Assembly (NCBI GenBank): GCA_035552195.1
Contig: DASZLU010000055.1
Location: 62,001-126,000, forward strand
From: CAIKMD01 sp035552195
GTDB lineage: Bacteria; Pseudomonadota; Alphaproteobacteria; ATCC43930; CGMCC-115725
Direction: 5' to 3'
Length of the DNA: 64,000 bases
Shown: piece after piece, positions 17,012 to 25,725 of the stretch
Layout of the letters: every line of letters begins with the position of its first letter
Position numbering within the stretch: the stretch's first letter is position 1
The notes under the pieces: generated by a model
Database searches by the model: none
What the model was told of the DNA's origin: nothing
The model's input: only the letters and a program-made list of their open reading frames with translations
Translations under genes and position numbers: made by a program

Positions 17012-17944
17012 TCAGCCTTGGAGGCGCGGGAAGAGCCGACGCGCATTCCCTTCTTCGATCTTATGCAGATCGTCGGCACTAAGTCCCAGCGCGCGCAGCG
17101 GGTCGCGGCTCGCGGTGAGCGTGCCCCAAGGATAGTCGCTGCCGAACATCAGCTTCTCCACCCCGGCAAGCTTCGTCATGGCCGCAAAGCTGAACGGGTT
17201 GTTCATGCTGGCGGTATCGTAATTGAGCTTCTTCAGCGCCGGAATGGCGCCGCCCGGCGCCTTGTCGGCGAAAGAGCGCGACCAGCCGGCGATGCGGCCG
17301 GCCATGCCGGCGAGCGCCCCGCCGCAATGCGAGAAGATGAAGCTGATATCGGGGCAGCGCGCGAAAGTGCCGCTCTGCAACAGGCTGACGATCGCGCGCG
17401 TGTTGTCGAACATGAATTCGAGGATCGCCGGCGGCACGCTCGGCTGAATGTTGAAGACGCAGGGCGCCGCGGCCGCATGCGAATAGATGATCGCTTTGCG
17501 GCGGTTGAGCTCGTCATAGACCGGTGCGAAAGCCGGATCGCCGGGATAGCGGCCATCGTAATTGGTGAGCAGGCAGATACCGTCCGCCTTCAGCGTGTCG
17601 AAGGCGTATTCGATCTCCTTGAGACTGCCCTCGACATCGGGCAGCGGGATCGTCGCGAAGAAGCCGAAACGCTTCGGATGATCGCGCACGATCTGCGCCT
17701 TGTAGTCGTTGATGCTGCGCGCGAGCTTGCGGCTTTGCTCGACATCGCCGGTCCAGGACCCGGGCGTCGAGATCGACAGAATGGAGACGTCGGCGCCGGC
17801 CTTATCCATTTCCTCGATCGACCAGGAGGGCGTCCATTTCTGCAGCTCGGCGCCGGCATAGCCGCTGGCAGCAATGCGCATCTGCTGCCACTCCAGAAAT
17901 TTCGGCTCCATGATATGATGATGGACGTCGATAATGCCCGGCAT
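17012..17944 (-). CDS. ACMSD-type amidohydrolase (decarboxylase or hydrolase)
   Basis: This 310-residue protein is of the amidohydrolase-2 family, whose members decarboxylate aromatic or muconate-semialdehyde acids (ACMSD, LigW, gamma-resorcylate decarboxylase) or hydrolyse lactones. Metal ligands are the histidines in IDVHHHIMEP, a His in YSHAAAAP, the His in FSHCGG and the Asp in GSDYPWG. It is a close paralogue of the protein at 34559: both share LPDVEGSLKEIEYA-like and DTLKADG segments. It is divergent from the UbiD decarboxylase gene across an 87-bp gap, which suggests co-regulation. Confidence 0.88.
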   Translation of the reverse strand: MPGIIDVHHHIMEPKFLEWQQMRIAASGYAGAELQKWTPSWSIEEMDKAGADVSILSISTPGSWTGDVEQSRKLARSINDYKAQIVRDHPKRFGFFATIPLPDVEGSLKEIEYAFDTLKADGICLLTNYDGRYPGDPAFAPVYDELNRRKAIIYSHAAAAPCVFNIQPSVPPAILEFMFDNTRAIVSLLQSGTFARCPDISFIFSHCGGALAGMAGRIAGWSRSFADKAPGGAIPALKKLNYDTASMNNPFSFAAMTKLAGVEKLMFGSDYPWGTLTASRDPLRALGLSADDLHKIEEGNARRLFPRLQG

Positions 17945-18031
17945 GGATTCCTCCCTTGTTGCGCAAAACCCTAGCTGCCGGTCGCTTGGCGCGCAATCGA
18001 GCGCGGCGATAAGATAGCCGCTGGAGGATCA

Positions 18032-19555
18032 ATGGCTTTCGATACAGAGAAATTCCGCCTGCGCCGCTTCGTCGAGAAACTGGCCGCCATCGGCGAGGTC
18101 GAAGAATACCATGCGCCAGTCGCGCTCGGTGCGCTCGCCGAATGGGTCGACAACGCGACGAAGCTCGCGCATTTCCACGCCGTCGGACCGGAGCGTTTCG
18201 AGATGGTCGCCGGCGTCAACGCCAGCCCCAGCCGCGTCGCCGCCGCTTTCGGCGTCGGCGAAAAGCAGTTGCTGTCGGAATACCTGCGCCGCCTGCAGAA
18301 GAAGCAGGAAGTCGCTGAAATCCCGTCGGCCGAAGCGCCGGTGCATCAGGTGATCCTGACCGGCGACCAGATCGACCTCACCCGCCTGCCCTTTTATCTG
18401 CAGCATGAATTCGACGGCGCGCCTTACATCTCGGCGGCGCTCGATTTTACCGTCGATCCGGCGGCGAAGAAACCCAATGTCGGCTGCCGCCGGCTGATGC
18501 TGAAAAGCCGGAACACGCTGCGCTCTAATTTGACCCAGCCCTCCGATCTGCGCCGCATCTATCTCGGTTGTGTCGAGCGCAAGGAAAAGCTGCCGGTAAG
18601 CTTCGTCATCGGCGTGCATCCGTGCGATTTTCTCGCCGCGACGTCGAAAGCGCCGATCGACGAATTCGAGCTGATCGCGCGCATCCGTGGTGAGACGTTG
18701 CCGATGGTGCGCGGCGTCACCAACAATATCCCCGTGCCCGCCGACGCCGAGCTCACGATCGAAGGCTTTTTCGACGAGGCCGGATATGCCGACATGGAGG
18801 GCCCTTACGGCGAGCTCTATGGTCTTTACGGACCGATGCATCCCGATCCCGTCTTCCACGTCACCGCGATCACCATGCGCCGCGACGTGTTGCATCAGAC
18901 CTTGCTGCATGGCGGCTTGCATCTAACCCGCAACGACGCGGCACAGCTCAGCGCCGTGAATTTCGCGGTGATGGTGTGGCACGCGGTGAAAGAGACCGGC
19001 ATCGATGTCGCGGATGTTTATTTGCCGGCGGCGGCGACCGGGCTGCATCATGCGCGCATCGCCATCCGTCAAAAAACGGCCGGCGAGGCGCGCACGGCGA
19101 TCGCCGCCGTGATGAAGCTGCCGCTGGTAAAACATATCTTCGTCGCCGACGACGACGTCGATCTGCGCTCCGAAGAAGCGATGGAATGGGCTTTCGCGAC
19201 GCGTTTCCGCGCCGATCGCGACATTATTACCGAAGGCGGCCATTTCGCCATGTCGATGGACCCGACCGGCGAGAACGGCAAGATGGTAAAAGCCGGATTC
19301 GATCTGACGCGGCCGGTTGACGCGCCCGACATCGTCGAGAACCGCTTGTCGGAAACGCCCAACCTCAGGCTCAATCCGCGTTGGCAGACGGTGCCGCAGG
19401 CGCTGGAAAGCGGACCCAAATACTTCATCGAGCTCATGGAAGGCATCGGCACGGACGACGGCCGCGCGCTGACGCTTGAACTCGACCGGCTGCAGCAAGA
19501 TGGTATTCTAGGCCGCGGCACCAATGGCGAATGGCTGTTGAAGGCACGGAATTAG
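18032..19555 (+). CDS. UbiD-family prenylated-FMN decarboxylase
   Basis: This 507-residue protein belongs to the UbiD family, which reversibly (de)carboxylates aromatic or alpha,beta-unsaturated acids using prenylated FMN. The central block EGPYGELYGLYGPMHPDP holds the conserved acidic residue near the cofactor, and the N-terminal and C-terminal regions follow the usual order (PFYLQHEFDGAPYISAA; NLRLNPRW). The ATG follows GGAGG. No UbiX-like prenyltransferase gene is in the window, so cofactor must be supplied elsewhere. Only 9 bp separate it from the nitrile hydratase alpha gene, pointing to one transcript. The combination could turn an aromatic nitrile to amide and, after hydrolysis, to a decarboxylated product, but no amidase is visible. 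Confidence 0.9.
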   Translation: MAFDTEKFRLRRFVEKLAAIGEVEEYHAPVALGALAEWVDNATKLAHFHAVGPERFEMVAGVNASPSRVAAAFGVGEKQLLSEYLRRLQKKQEVAEIPSAEAPVHQVILTGDQIDLTRLPFYLQHEFDGAPYISAALDFTVDPAAKKPNVGCRRLMLKSRNTLRSNLTQPSDLRRIYLGCVERKEKLPVSFVIGVHPCDFLAATSKAPIDEFELIARIRGETLPMVRGVTNNIPVPADAELTIEGFFDEAGYADMEGPYGELYGLYGPMHPDPVFHVTAITMRRDVLHQTLLHGGLHLTRNDAAQLSAVNFAVMVWHAVKETGIDVADVYLPAAATGLHHARIAIRQKTAGEARTAIAAVMKLPLVKHIFVADDDVDLRSEEAMEWAFATRFRADRDIITEGGHFAMSMDPTGENGKMVKAGFDLTRPVDAPDIVENRLSETPNLRLNPRWQTVPQALESGPKYFIELMEGIGTDDGRALTLELDRLQQDGILGRGTNGEWLLKARN

Positions 19556-19564
19556 GAGGCGGAT

Positions 19565-20281
19565 ATGGCGAACGAACCTCACGATCATGACCACGATCAC
19601 GAGCATGGGCGCGGCCATAGCCACGGCCATTCGCACGATCATGGTCATGGGCACCATCATGGTCATGAGCACGATCACTCCGGCAATTCCGAGCTGACCG
19701 AGCAACAGGCCCGCGTCCGCGCGCTTGAGACCGTGCTGACCGAGAAAGGCTATATCGATCCCGCCGCGCTCGACCGCATCGTCCAGAATTTCGAGACCAA
19801 AATCGGCCCACATATCGGCGCGCGCGTCGTCGCCAAGGCCTGGAGCGATCCCGCGTTCAAGAAGCGCCTGCTCGAAGACGCAACCCATGCGATCAACGCT
19901 GACGGCACGCTCGGCCGCGTCTCCGATCATCTCATCGCGGTCGAGAACACGGCGAAGCAGCGCCACATGATCGTCTGCACGCTATGCTCCTGCTATCCGT
20001 GGGAAGTCCTCGGCCTGCCGCCGGTCTGGTACAAATCCGCCGCCTATCGCTCGCGCTCGGTCATCGATCCGCGCGGCGTGCTGAAGGATTTCGGCGTCAC
20101 CTTGCCGGCCGAAACCGATATCCGCGTTTGGGATTCGACCGCCGAAACGCGCTTCATCGTCATCCCGGTGCGCCCCGCCGGCACCGATGGCTGGGACGAA
20201 GAGCAGCTCGCCGAATTGGTCACGCGCGATTCCATGGTCGGCACCGGCGAGCCGCTGAAAGCCGATGAGGTCTCGCGATGA
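19565..20281 (+). CDS. nthA: nitrile hydratase alpha subunit, cobalt type, His-rich N-terminus
   Basis: This 238-residue protein is the catalytic subunit of nitrile hydratase, converting nitriles to amides. The metal-binding claw is VCTLCSC (Cys138, Cys141, Ser142, Cys143); threonine at 139 indicates the cobalt rather than the iron class. Residues 4-38 are an added segment with 17 histidines, alternating with Asp, Gly and Ser, absent from ordinary alpha subunits and similar to nickel/cobalt storage tails. It may collect cobalt for the active site. The gene follows the UbiD gene by 9 bp and overlaps the beta subunit by four bases. Confidence 0.93.
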   Translation: MANEPHDHDHDHEHGRGHSHGHSHDHGHGHHHGHEHDHSGNSELTEQQARVRALETVLTEKGYIDPAALDRIVQNFETKIGPHIGARVVAKAWSDPAFKKRLLEDATHAINADGTLGRVSDHLIAVENTAKQRHMIVCTLCSCYPWEVLGLPPVWYKSAAYRSRSVIDPRGVLKDFGVTLPAETDIRVWDSTAETRFIVIPVRPAGTDGWDEEQLAELVTRDSMVGTGEPLKADEVSR

Positions 20282-20934
20282 ACGGCGTCCATGATATGGG
20301 CGGCATGCACGGCTTCGGCCCGGTGACGCCCGAGAAAGACGAACCGGTCTTCCATGCCGCCTGGGAAGGCCGCGTCTTCGCCATGCAGCGCGCGACCGGC
20401 ACGCTCGGCTATTGGAACATCGATATCGGCCGCGCCGCGGTGGAGAAGCTGCCGCCACATATCTATCTTGGCGTCACCTATTACGAGAAATGGCATCGCG
20501 GCCTCGAAGCGCGGTTGCTGTCCTTCGGCCTCGTCAGCGAGGACGAATTGCAGGCCGGCCACGCGCTTCACCCCGCGAAGCCGATCAAGAATAGGCTCAC
20601 CGCCGCCCAGGTCGACGCTGCGATGCAGCGCGGCTCGTATTTCCGCAAGGAACAAGGCACAGCGCGCTTCAAGCCGGGCGACAAGGTGCGCACCAAGAAC
20701 ATCAACCCGACCTCGCATACGCGGCTGCCGCGCTACGCGCGCGACCGCGTCGGCACCGTCGAGGCGATTCGCGGCTGCCACGTCTATCCAGACTCGGTCG
20801 TCGCCGGCAAAGGCGAGGATCCGCAATGGCTCTATACCGTCGTCTTCGACGGCAAAGAACTATGGGGACCTGACGCGGCCGCCGGGCTCAAAGTCTCGAT
20901 CGAGGCCTTCGAGCCTTATCTGGAGCCAGCATGA
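20278..20934 (+). CDS. nthB: nitrile hydratase beta subunit
   Basis: This 218-residue protein begins MNGVHDMGGMHGFGPV, the classical start of nitrile hydratase beta subunits, followed by EPVFHAAWEGRVFAM. The C-terminal domain FKPGDKVRTKNINPTSHT with LPRYARDRVGTVE is the SH3-like barrel that packs on the alpha subunit. It overlaps the alpha gene and the next gene by four bases each (ATGA), so the three are translated as a coupled set. Confidence 0.93.
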   Translation: MNGVHDMGGMHGFGPVTPEKDEPVFHAAWEGRVFAMQRATGTLGYWNIDIGRAAVEKLPPHIYLGVTYYEKWHRGLEARLLSFGLVSEDELQAGHALHPAKPIKNRLTAAQVDAAMQRGSYFRKEQGTARFKPGDKVRTKNINPTSHTRLPRYARDRVGTVEAIRGCHVYPDSVVAGKGEDPQWLYTVVFDGKELWGPDAAAGLKVSIEAFEPYLEPA

Positions 20935-21317
20935 TGGCCGACAACAGCGCGCTTATCGAAGAGATCACCGCCGCCGTACCGGGTCTACCGATCAACAGCG
21001 AGGGGCCGGTGTTCCGCGAGCCTTGGGAAGCGCAAGCTTTCGCCATGGCGGTCGCTTTGCGCGAGCGCGGCTTTTTTACCGCAACCGAATGGGCCGAGAC
21101 GCTGGGCGCGGAGATCAAGCGCGCGCAAGCAGCCGGCGATCCCGACCGCGGCGACACCTATTATCAGCATTGGCTGGCCGCGCTCGAGCGCATCGTCGCA
21201 GCCAAGCAACTCAGCGATCAGAAGACCCTGCGCCGCTACAGCGACGCCTGGAGCAACGCCGCGCTGCGCACGCCACATGGCACGCCGATCGAGCTGAAGT
21301 CGGTCGATTTCGACTAG
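20931..21317 (+). CDS. nitrile hydratase accessory/activator protein
   Basis: This 128-residue protein is related to the N-terminal half of nitrile hydratase beta subunits (GPVFREPWEAQAFAMAVALRERGFFTATEWAE). This is the pattern of activator proteins such as P14K/NhlE that bring cobalt to the alpha subunit by subunit exchange. The C-terminus contains DTYYQHWLAALERIV. It overlaps the beta gene by four bases. It lacks the cysteine-rich motif of iron-type activators, consistent with the cobalt-type alpha subunit. Confidence 0.87.
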   Translation: MMADNSALIEEITAAVPGLPINSEGPVFREPWEAQAFAMAVALRERGFFTATEWAETLGAEIKRAQAAGDPDRGDTYYQHWLAALERIVAAKQLSDQKTLRRYSDAWSNAALRTPHGTPIELKSVDFD

Positions 21318-21352
21318 TCATCCGCTTAGCTCCGAACATTCCGAGGCGCCTC

Positions 21353-22480
21353 GTGCCCCAATACCCATCCATCGCACGCGCCCGCCCCTGGTACGCCGCT
21401 CTCCGTCAGGAGTGGTTCCTCGCTGTCAGCGTCGCCACCACGATCGTTTTCACATTCAGCGAACAATTCTTTGATAGCGAACTGAACCAGCCGCTTTATC
21501 TCGCGCTCGTTTTTCTCTGGCTGTTCGGAACGGTAATGGGTTCGGCGTTGGCCGTCGTCCGCCACGCCGACAAAATCGCCGAGGTGTTGGGCGAGCCCTA
21601 TGGCACGCTGGTTCTGACGCTGTCGGTTACCGCCATCGAGGTCATGAGCATCACCGCCGTGATGCTCCACGGCGCCAATAATCCGACGCTGGTACGGGAT
21701 ACGCTGTTCGCTATCGCCATGATCGTGCTCGGCCTCATGGTCGGCGGCTCGTTGCTGCTCGGCGGCTGGCGACATCGCGAGCAGCAATACAACCTGCAAA
21801 GCGCCAACGCCTATCTGGGCGTCATCATCCCGTTGGCGATACTTACGCTGACCCTCCCCGATTTCACGCAAACGACACCCGGGCCCACCCTGTCCGTGGC
21901 GCAGCAGATTTTCCTGATTGTCATGTCGGTGGGGCTTTACGCCACGTTCCTCGCGATCCAGACCGGCCGCCACCGCGGCTTTTTCCGCTTCGACGAACAA
22001 AGCGTCGAGCACCATCCGCAAACGCCGCCGCGCCTTCTTCCACACGCGCTCTTGCTGATCGCCTACATGGCGCCCGTCGCCTTCCTGGCCGAACAGCTCG
22101 CGCATCCAATCGACTACTTCATCGAGACCCTCGCAGCGCCGGCGCCCCTGGGCGGCGTCATTATCGCCGCCTTGGTCGCGACGCCCGAGGCTCTCGGCGC
22201 GACGCGCGCGGCCGTCTCCAATCATCTGCAGCGTTCGGTGAACATCTCGCTGGGTTCGGTGCTGTCGACCATCGGCCTCACCGTGCCGGTGATGCTGGCA
22301 ATCAGCTATTTCACCAAGCACGAGGTTTATCTCGGCCTTGATTCGGCGAACGATCTGCTGCTCGTCCTGACGTTGGCGGTCAGTATCGTCACCTTCGCCA
22401 GCGGCCGCACCAACGTGCTGCAGGGCGCGATTCACATCATGCTGTTCGCCGCGTTCCTGATGCTGATCTTCCAGGGCTGA
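21353..22480 (+). CDS. chaA: Ca2+/H+ antiporter, CaCA/ChaA family
   Basis: This 375-residue inner-membrane protein is a cation/proton exchanger of the CaCA superfamily. The first alpha repeat is GEPYGTLVLTLSVTAIEVM and the second is LVATPEALGATRAAVSNHLQ, both with the acidic residue that binds calcium. About ten or eleven membrane segments are visible. The start is the GTG at 21353, preceded by GAGG; an in-frame extension through the nitrile hydratase genes is a shadow frame. It is 35 bp from the accessory gene and convergent with the SDR gene. A link with the nitrile hydratase is not obvious. Confidence 0.9.
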   Translation: MPQYPSIARARPWYAALRQEWFLAVSVATTIVFTFSEQFFDSELNQPLYLALVFLWLFGTVMGSALAVVRHADKIAEVLGEPYGTLVLTLSVTAIEVMSITAVMLHGANNPTLVRDTLFAIAMIVLGLMVGGSLLLGGWRHREQQYNLQSANAYLGVIIPLAILTLTLPDFTQTTPGPTLSVAQQIFLIVMSVGLYATFLAIQTGRHRGFFRFDEQSVEHHPQTPPRLLPHALLLIAYMAPVAFLAEQLAHPIDYFIETLAAPAPLGGVIIAALVATPEALGATRAAVSNHLQRSVNISLGSVLSTIGLTVPVMLAISYFTKHEVYLGLDSANDLLLVLTLAVSIVTFASGRTNVLQGAIHIMLFAAFLMLIFQG

Positions 22481-22492
22481 GCTCCGGCGGCG

Positions 22493-23236
22493 CTAATAGG
22501 TCGCGCGGCCGCCGGAGATATCGAACACCGCGCCCGTCGTGAAGGCGCATTCCTCCGAGCAGAGCCACGCGACCAACGCCGCGACCTCCGGCGGCTGGAC
22601 GAAACGGTTCATCGGGATCTTCGAGCGCATATAGGCGATGTGCTCTTCCGTCATCTGCTTGAAGAGATCGGTCTCGGCCGCGGCCGGGGTCACGCAATTG
22701 ACCATGACGTTCTCGGTCGCGAGCTCTTTCCCGAGCGATTTGGTGAGGCCGATCAGCCCGGCTTTCGCCGAGCTGTAGGCCGCGGCGTTGGGATTGCCTT
22801 CCTTGCCGGCGACCGAGGCCATGTTGACGATGCGGCCATAGCGCCGCGCCATCATCCCCGGCACCAAAGCGCGCGAGCAGAGGAACGCGCCGGTCAGGTC
22901 GACATCGATCACGCGGCGCCATTCCTCGGGCGTGAATTCCCAGGTCTTGCGGTTCGGCCCGGTGATGCCGGCGTTGTTGACGAGGATGTCGACCGTGCCG
23001 AGCGCCCCACCCGCCGCTTTCGCGGCCGCCGCGACCGAATTCTCGTCGCTGATATCGACAACGGCCGTGTGCGCACCGCCGAGTTGCTTCGCTGCTTCTG
23101 CCAGCGCCGCGCCGTCCATATCCCAGAGCGAGACTTTTGCCCCGGAAGCAAGAAGCCGCTCGGCGCAGGCATAACCGATACCGCGCGCGCCGCCGGTGAC
23201 GACGGCGCCCCGGCCGCAAAGGTCGATCTGATTCAT
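22493..23236 (-). CDS. short-chain dehydrogenase/reductase
   Basis: This 247-residue classical SDR is an NAD(P)-dependent oxidoreductase of the FabG/BDH type. The cofactor motif is TGGARGIG (14-21), NNAG is at 87-90, and the catalytic residues are Ser141, Tyr154 and Lys158 (YSSAK). An Asp at 39 (LWDMDG) at the end of the second strand favours NAD over NADP. It ends the long minus-strand operon that begins at 28933 and may oxidise a diol or alcohol intermediate of that pathway. Confidence 0.9.
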   Translation of the reverse strand: MNQIDLCGRGAVVTGGARGIGYACAERLLASGAKVSLWDMDGAALAEAAKQLGGAHTAVVDISDENSVAAAAKAAGGALGTVDILVNNAGITGPNRKTWEFTPEEWRRVIDVDLTGAFLCSRALVPGMMARRYGRIVNMASVAGKEGNPNAAAYSSAKAGLIGLTKSLGKELATENVMVNCVTPAAAETDLFKQMTEEHIAYMRSKIPMNRFVQPPEVAALVAWLCSEECAFTTGAVFDISGGRATY

Positions 23237-23247
23237 CCCATCCTCGT

Positions 23248-24033
23248 CTACTGCGCTTGCGGCGCATTCCAGAAAGCAACCCGCCGCTCGACCCAGGTGA
23301 AGAGCCAGGTAAGCAGCAGACCGAGCAAAGCCAAGACCACCAGCCAGGCATAGGATTCCTTCACCAGGAAGGTCCGCTGCGCGCTGAGAATCGAATCGCC
23401 GAGGCCGCCACTGCCGGCAATCATCTCCGCAGTGACGACGAGAATGAGGCCGAGGCCGAGACTGACACGCATGCCGGCGAGGATATAAGGCGCGCTGGCC
23501 GGCAGCAGGATGCGCCGCCAGATCGTCATCGTGCCGTGGCCGAAGGTCCGCGCCGTGTTGATCATCGTCGGCTCGACAGCGCGGACGCCCTGGATCGTGT
23601 TGATCAGCACCGGAAAGAAACAGCCGAGCGCGACGATGGTGATCTCCATCCGCGCACCGAGACCGAGGAAGAGGATCAGCGCGGGCAGCAGCGCCGGCTT
23701 CGGCAACGGCCGCAGCAACTCGGTCAATGGCTCGAAAAGATTGAAGACCGGCCGCGACGAGCCCATCAAGATGCCGAGCGCAATCGCGGCGACGCAGCCG
23801 ATGCCATAGCCGGTGAAAAGCAACAGCAAGGTCTGCGCCAGCGGCGCGATGAAGCCGCCCGAGCTGACAATGCCCCAGAACATCGCGAGGATCGCCGTCG
23901 GCGGCGGCAGGAAGGTCGGATTGACCCAGCCGCGACGCGCCGCGATCTCAAGCACGATCAGCGCGGCCAGCGGCACCACGATTCCGAGTCCCACGGCGAC
24001 CGCCCGCGCGCGCCAGCTAGGCACGCGCGCCAC
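23248..24033 (-). CDS. ABC importer permease (SsuC/TauC type), second of pair
   Basis: This 261-residue inner-membrane permease has the BPD_transp_1 fold with about six membrane segments and the EAA-type loop ARTFGHGTMTIWRRILLPASAP that contacts the ATPase. It overlaps the ATPase gene by 17 bases. A second, distinct permease gene is on the other side of the ATPase, so the importer may be a heterodimer, whereas taurine and sulfonate importers usually use one permease gene. Substrate is unknown. Confidence 0.9.
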   Translation of the reverse strand: MARVPSWRARAVAVGLGIVVPLAALIVLEIAARRGWVNPTFLPPPTAILAMFWGIVSSGGFIAPLAQTLLLLFTGYGIGCVAAIALGILMGSSRPVFNLFEPLTELLRPLPKPALLPALILFLGLGARMEITIVALGCFFPVLINTIQGVRAVEPTMINTARTFGHGTMTIWRRILLPASAPYILAGMRVSLGLGLILVVTAEMIAGSGGLGDSILSAQRTFLVKESYAWLVVLALLGLLLTWLFTWVERRVAFWNAPQAQ

Positions 24034-24862
24034 CCTCGTCGCGCGCCAGCAGATATTTCAGCAGGCGATGGCGCAATGCCAGGAACTCGGGCGATTCGCG
24101 CGTCTCGATCGAATGGCGCGGCCGTGGCAACTTGGTCTCGATCACTTCCGAGATCGTCGCCGGGCGATGCGTCAGCACCGCCACGCGATCGGCGAGAAAG
24201 ATCGCCTCGTCGACGTCATGCGTCACCAGCACAGCGGTGAAGCGCTTCTGGCTCCAGAGATCGAGGATCAGCGCATGGAGATCCATGCGCGTGAGCGCGT
24301 CGACCGACGAGAACGGCTCGTCCATCAGCAGCACGCGCGGCTCGGCCGCCAGGGCACGGGCAATGGCGACACGCTGTTGCATGCCGCCCGAGAGCTGCCA
24401 CGGATAGTGATTGGCGAAATCGGCGAGCCCGACCATCGCGAGATACTCGCGGCAGCGCGACATCGCCGCCGCACTGCTCAATTTCAGGCGATGGCTGAAG
24501 GCGAACATCACATTGTTCGCGACATTCATCCAGGGCAGCAGCGATTTGCTGTATTGCTGAAAGAGATAGACCATATGCGCCGGCTCGCCGGTGACATCCT
24601 GCTCGCCCAGCGTCACCTTGCCGGCCGACGGCATCATCAGCCCGGCGATCACCTGCAGCAAAGTCGATTTCCCGCAGCCGCTGGGGCCCACGATGGCAAG
24701 GAACTCGCCCGGCGCGACATCGAGGCTGACGCTGCCAATCGCTGAAATCGCGCCGCCAGCGGGGCCGAGGAAGCTCTTGCCGATCTGGTCGACGACTAAG
24801 CGGCTGCCCGCGACAGGCGTGGTGTCCGGCTTCGTCGCGCGAAGATTCGTGATTGCGCTCAT
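24017..24862 (-). CDS. ABC importer ATPase (SsuB/TauB type)
   Basis: This 281-residue ATPase powers a NMT1-class importer. Walker A is GPSGCGKST (59-67), the signature is LSGGMQQR, Walker B is VLLMDEPFSSVD, and the switch histidine is in THDVDEA. The start at MSAITNLRAT is chosen because the upstream part of the open frame is a shadow of the neighbouring permease. It overlaps the upstream permease gene by four bases and the downstream one by 17, giving a tight permease-ATPase-permease set with no binding protein gene next to it. Confidence 0.92.
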   Translation of the reverse strand: MSAITNLRATKPDTTPVAGSRLVVDQIGKSFLGPAGGAISAIGSVSLDVAPGEFLAIVGPSGCGKSTLLQVIAGLMMPSAGKVTLGEQDVTGEPAHMVYLFQQYSKSLLPWMNVANNVMFAFSHRLKLSSAAAMSRCREYLAMVGLADFANHYPWQLSGGMQQRVAIARALAAEPRVLLMDEPFSSVDALTRMDLHALILDLWSQKRFTAVLVTHDVDEAIFLADRVAVLTHRPATISEVIETKLPRPRHSIETRESPEFLALRHRLLKYLLARDEGGARA

Positions 24863-25695
24863 CGCTGCTCTCCGCCTATCGCTTCGGCGAGCCGCGCCCA
24901 ACGGATAGCGCGCGCCTCCCAGGCGACGAAGCCGCGATTGAGCAAATAGGCGATCGCGGTCAGCAGGACAATGCCGGCATACATCTCCGACGTCTTCATC
25001 GCGAATTGCATGGTGACGAGATAATTGCCCAGTCCGTCCTGGCCGACGATCATCTCGGCAATAACCGTCACGACGAACGCTATGCCGAGGCTGGTGCGCA
25101 GCCCGGCAAGGATGAAGGGCAGCGACGCCGGAAACACGACGCGGCGCAGCGCGGTGGCGCGCGGCACGCCGAAGGTCCGCGCGACTTGCGTGTAGACCGG
25201 CTCGACCGCTTGAACCCCAGCGATGGTATTGAGCACGACGGGAAAGAAGCAGGCGAAAGCGATGGCGAAGAGCCGCAGCGCGTCGCCGAGGCCCAAGAGG
25301 AAGATCAGCGGCGGGATGATCGCCGGGATCGGGATCGGCCGCAGCAACTCGATGGTCGGCAGCAGAAGCTGGCGCATCGGGCGATAGAGCGCGATGACGA
25401 AGCCCAGGGTCACGCCGAGCGCGCAGCCCATCGCATAGCCACGCGCCATGCGCCACAGCGTCGAGAGCACCAGCGGCAACAGCTCGCCGTCGCCGAGACC
25501 GGCGACGAGCGTCGTCACGACGGTGGTGAAAGGCGGCCAGTTCGTGCTTTGCACGATCCCGAAACGCGCGCTCGCTTCCCAGAGCGCGAGCAGCACGAGC
25601 ACCAGCGCGACCCCGGTCGCGCGGCTATCGCGCCAGCGCGAAACGCGCAGCCGCTGCAGGCTGCGTGCGCCCGGATCGAGGACCGCCTGACTCAC
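24859..25695 (-). CDS. ABC importer permease (SsuC/TauC type), first of pair
   Basis: This 278-residue permease has a first membrane segment at about residues 27-45 (GVALVLVLLALWEASAR), the conserved IELLRPIPIPAIIPPLIFLLG stretch before the coupling loop, and the loop ARTFGVPRATALRRVVFPASLP. It is similar but not identical to the permease at 23248, consistent with an old duplication. It follows the LigB-type dioxygenase gene by 30 bp in the same direction. Confidence 0.9.
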   Translation of the reverse strand: MSQAVLDPGARSLQRLRVSRWRDSRATGVALVLVLLALWEASARFGIVQSTNWPPFTTVVTTLVAGLGDGELLPLVLSTLWRMARGYAMGCALGVTLGFVIALYRPMRQLLLPTIELLRPIPIPAIIPPLIFLLGLGDALRLFAIAFACFFPVVLNTIAGVQAVEPVYTQVARTFGVPRATALRRVVFPASLPFILAGLRTSLGIAFVVTVIAEMIVGQDGLGNYLVTMQFAMKTSEMYAGIVLLTAIAYLLNRGFVAWEARAIRWARLAEAIGGEQR

Positions 25696-25725
25696 GAAAC
25701 CGCCCCCGTCACGAAATAACCCGGG

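Noticed and set aside
20354..21352. N-terminal extension of the Ca2+/H+ antiporter frame through the nitrile hydratase genes
   Set aside because: The extension is Arg/Ser-rich shadow sequence; a GTG at 21353 with a ribosome site gives a full-length antiporter.
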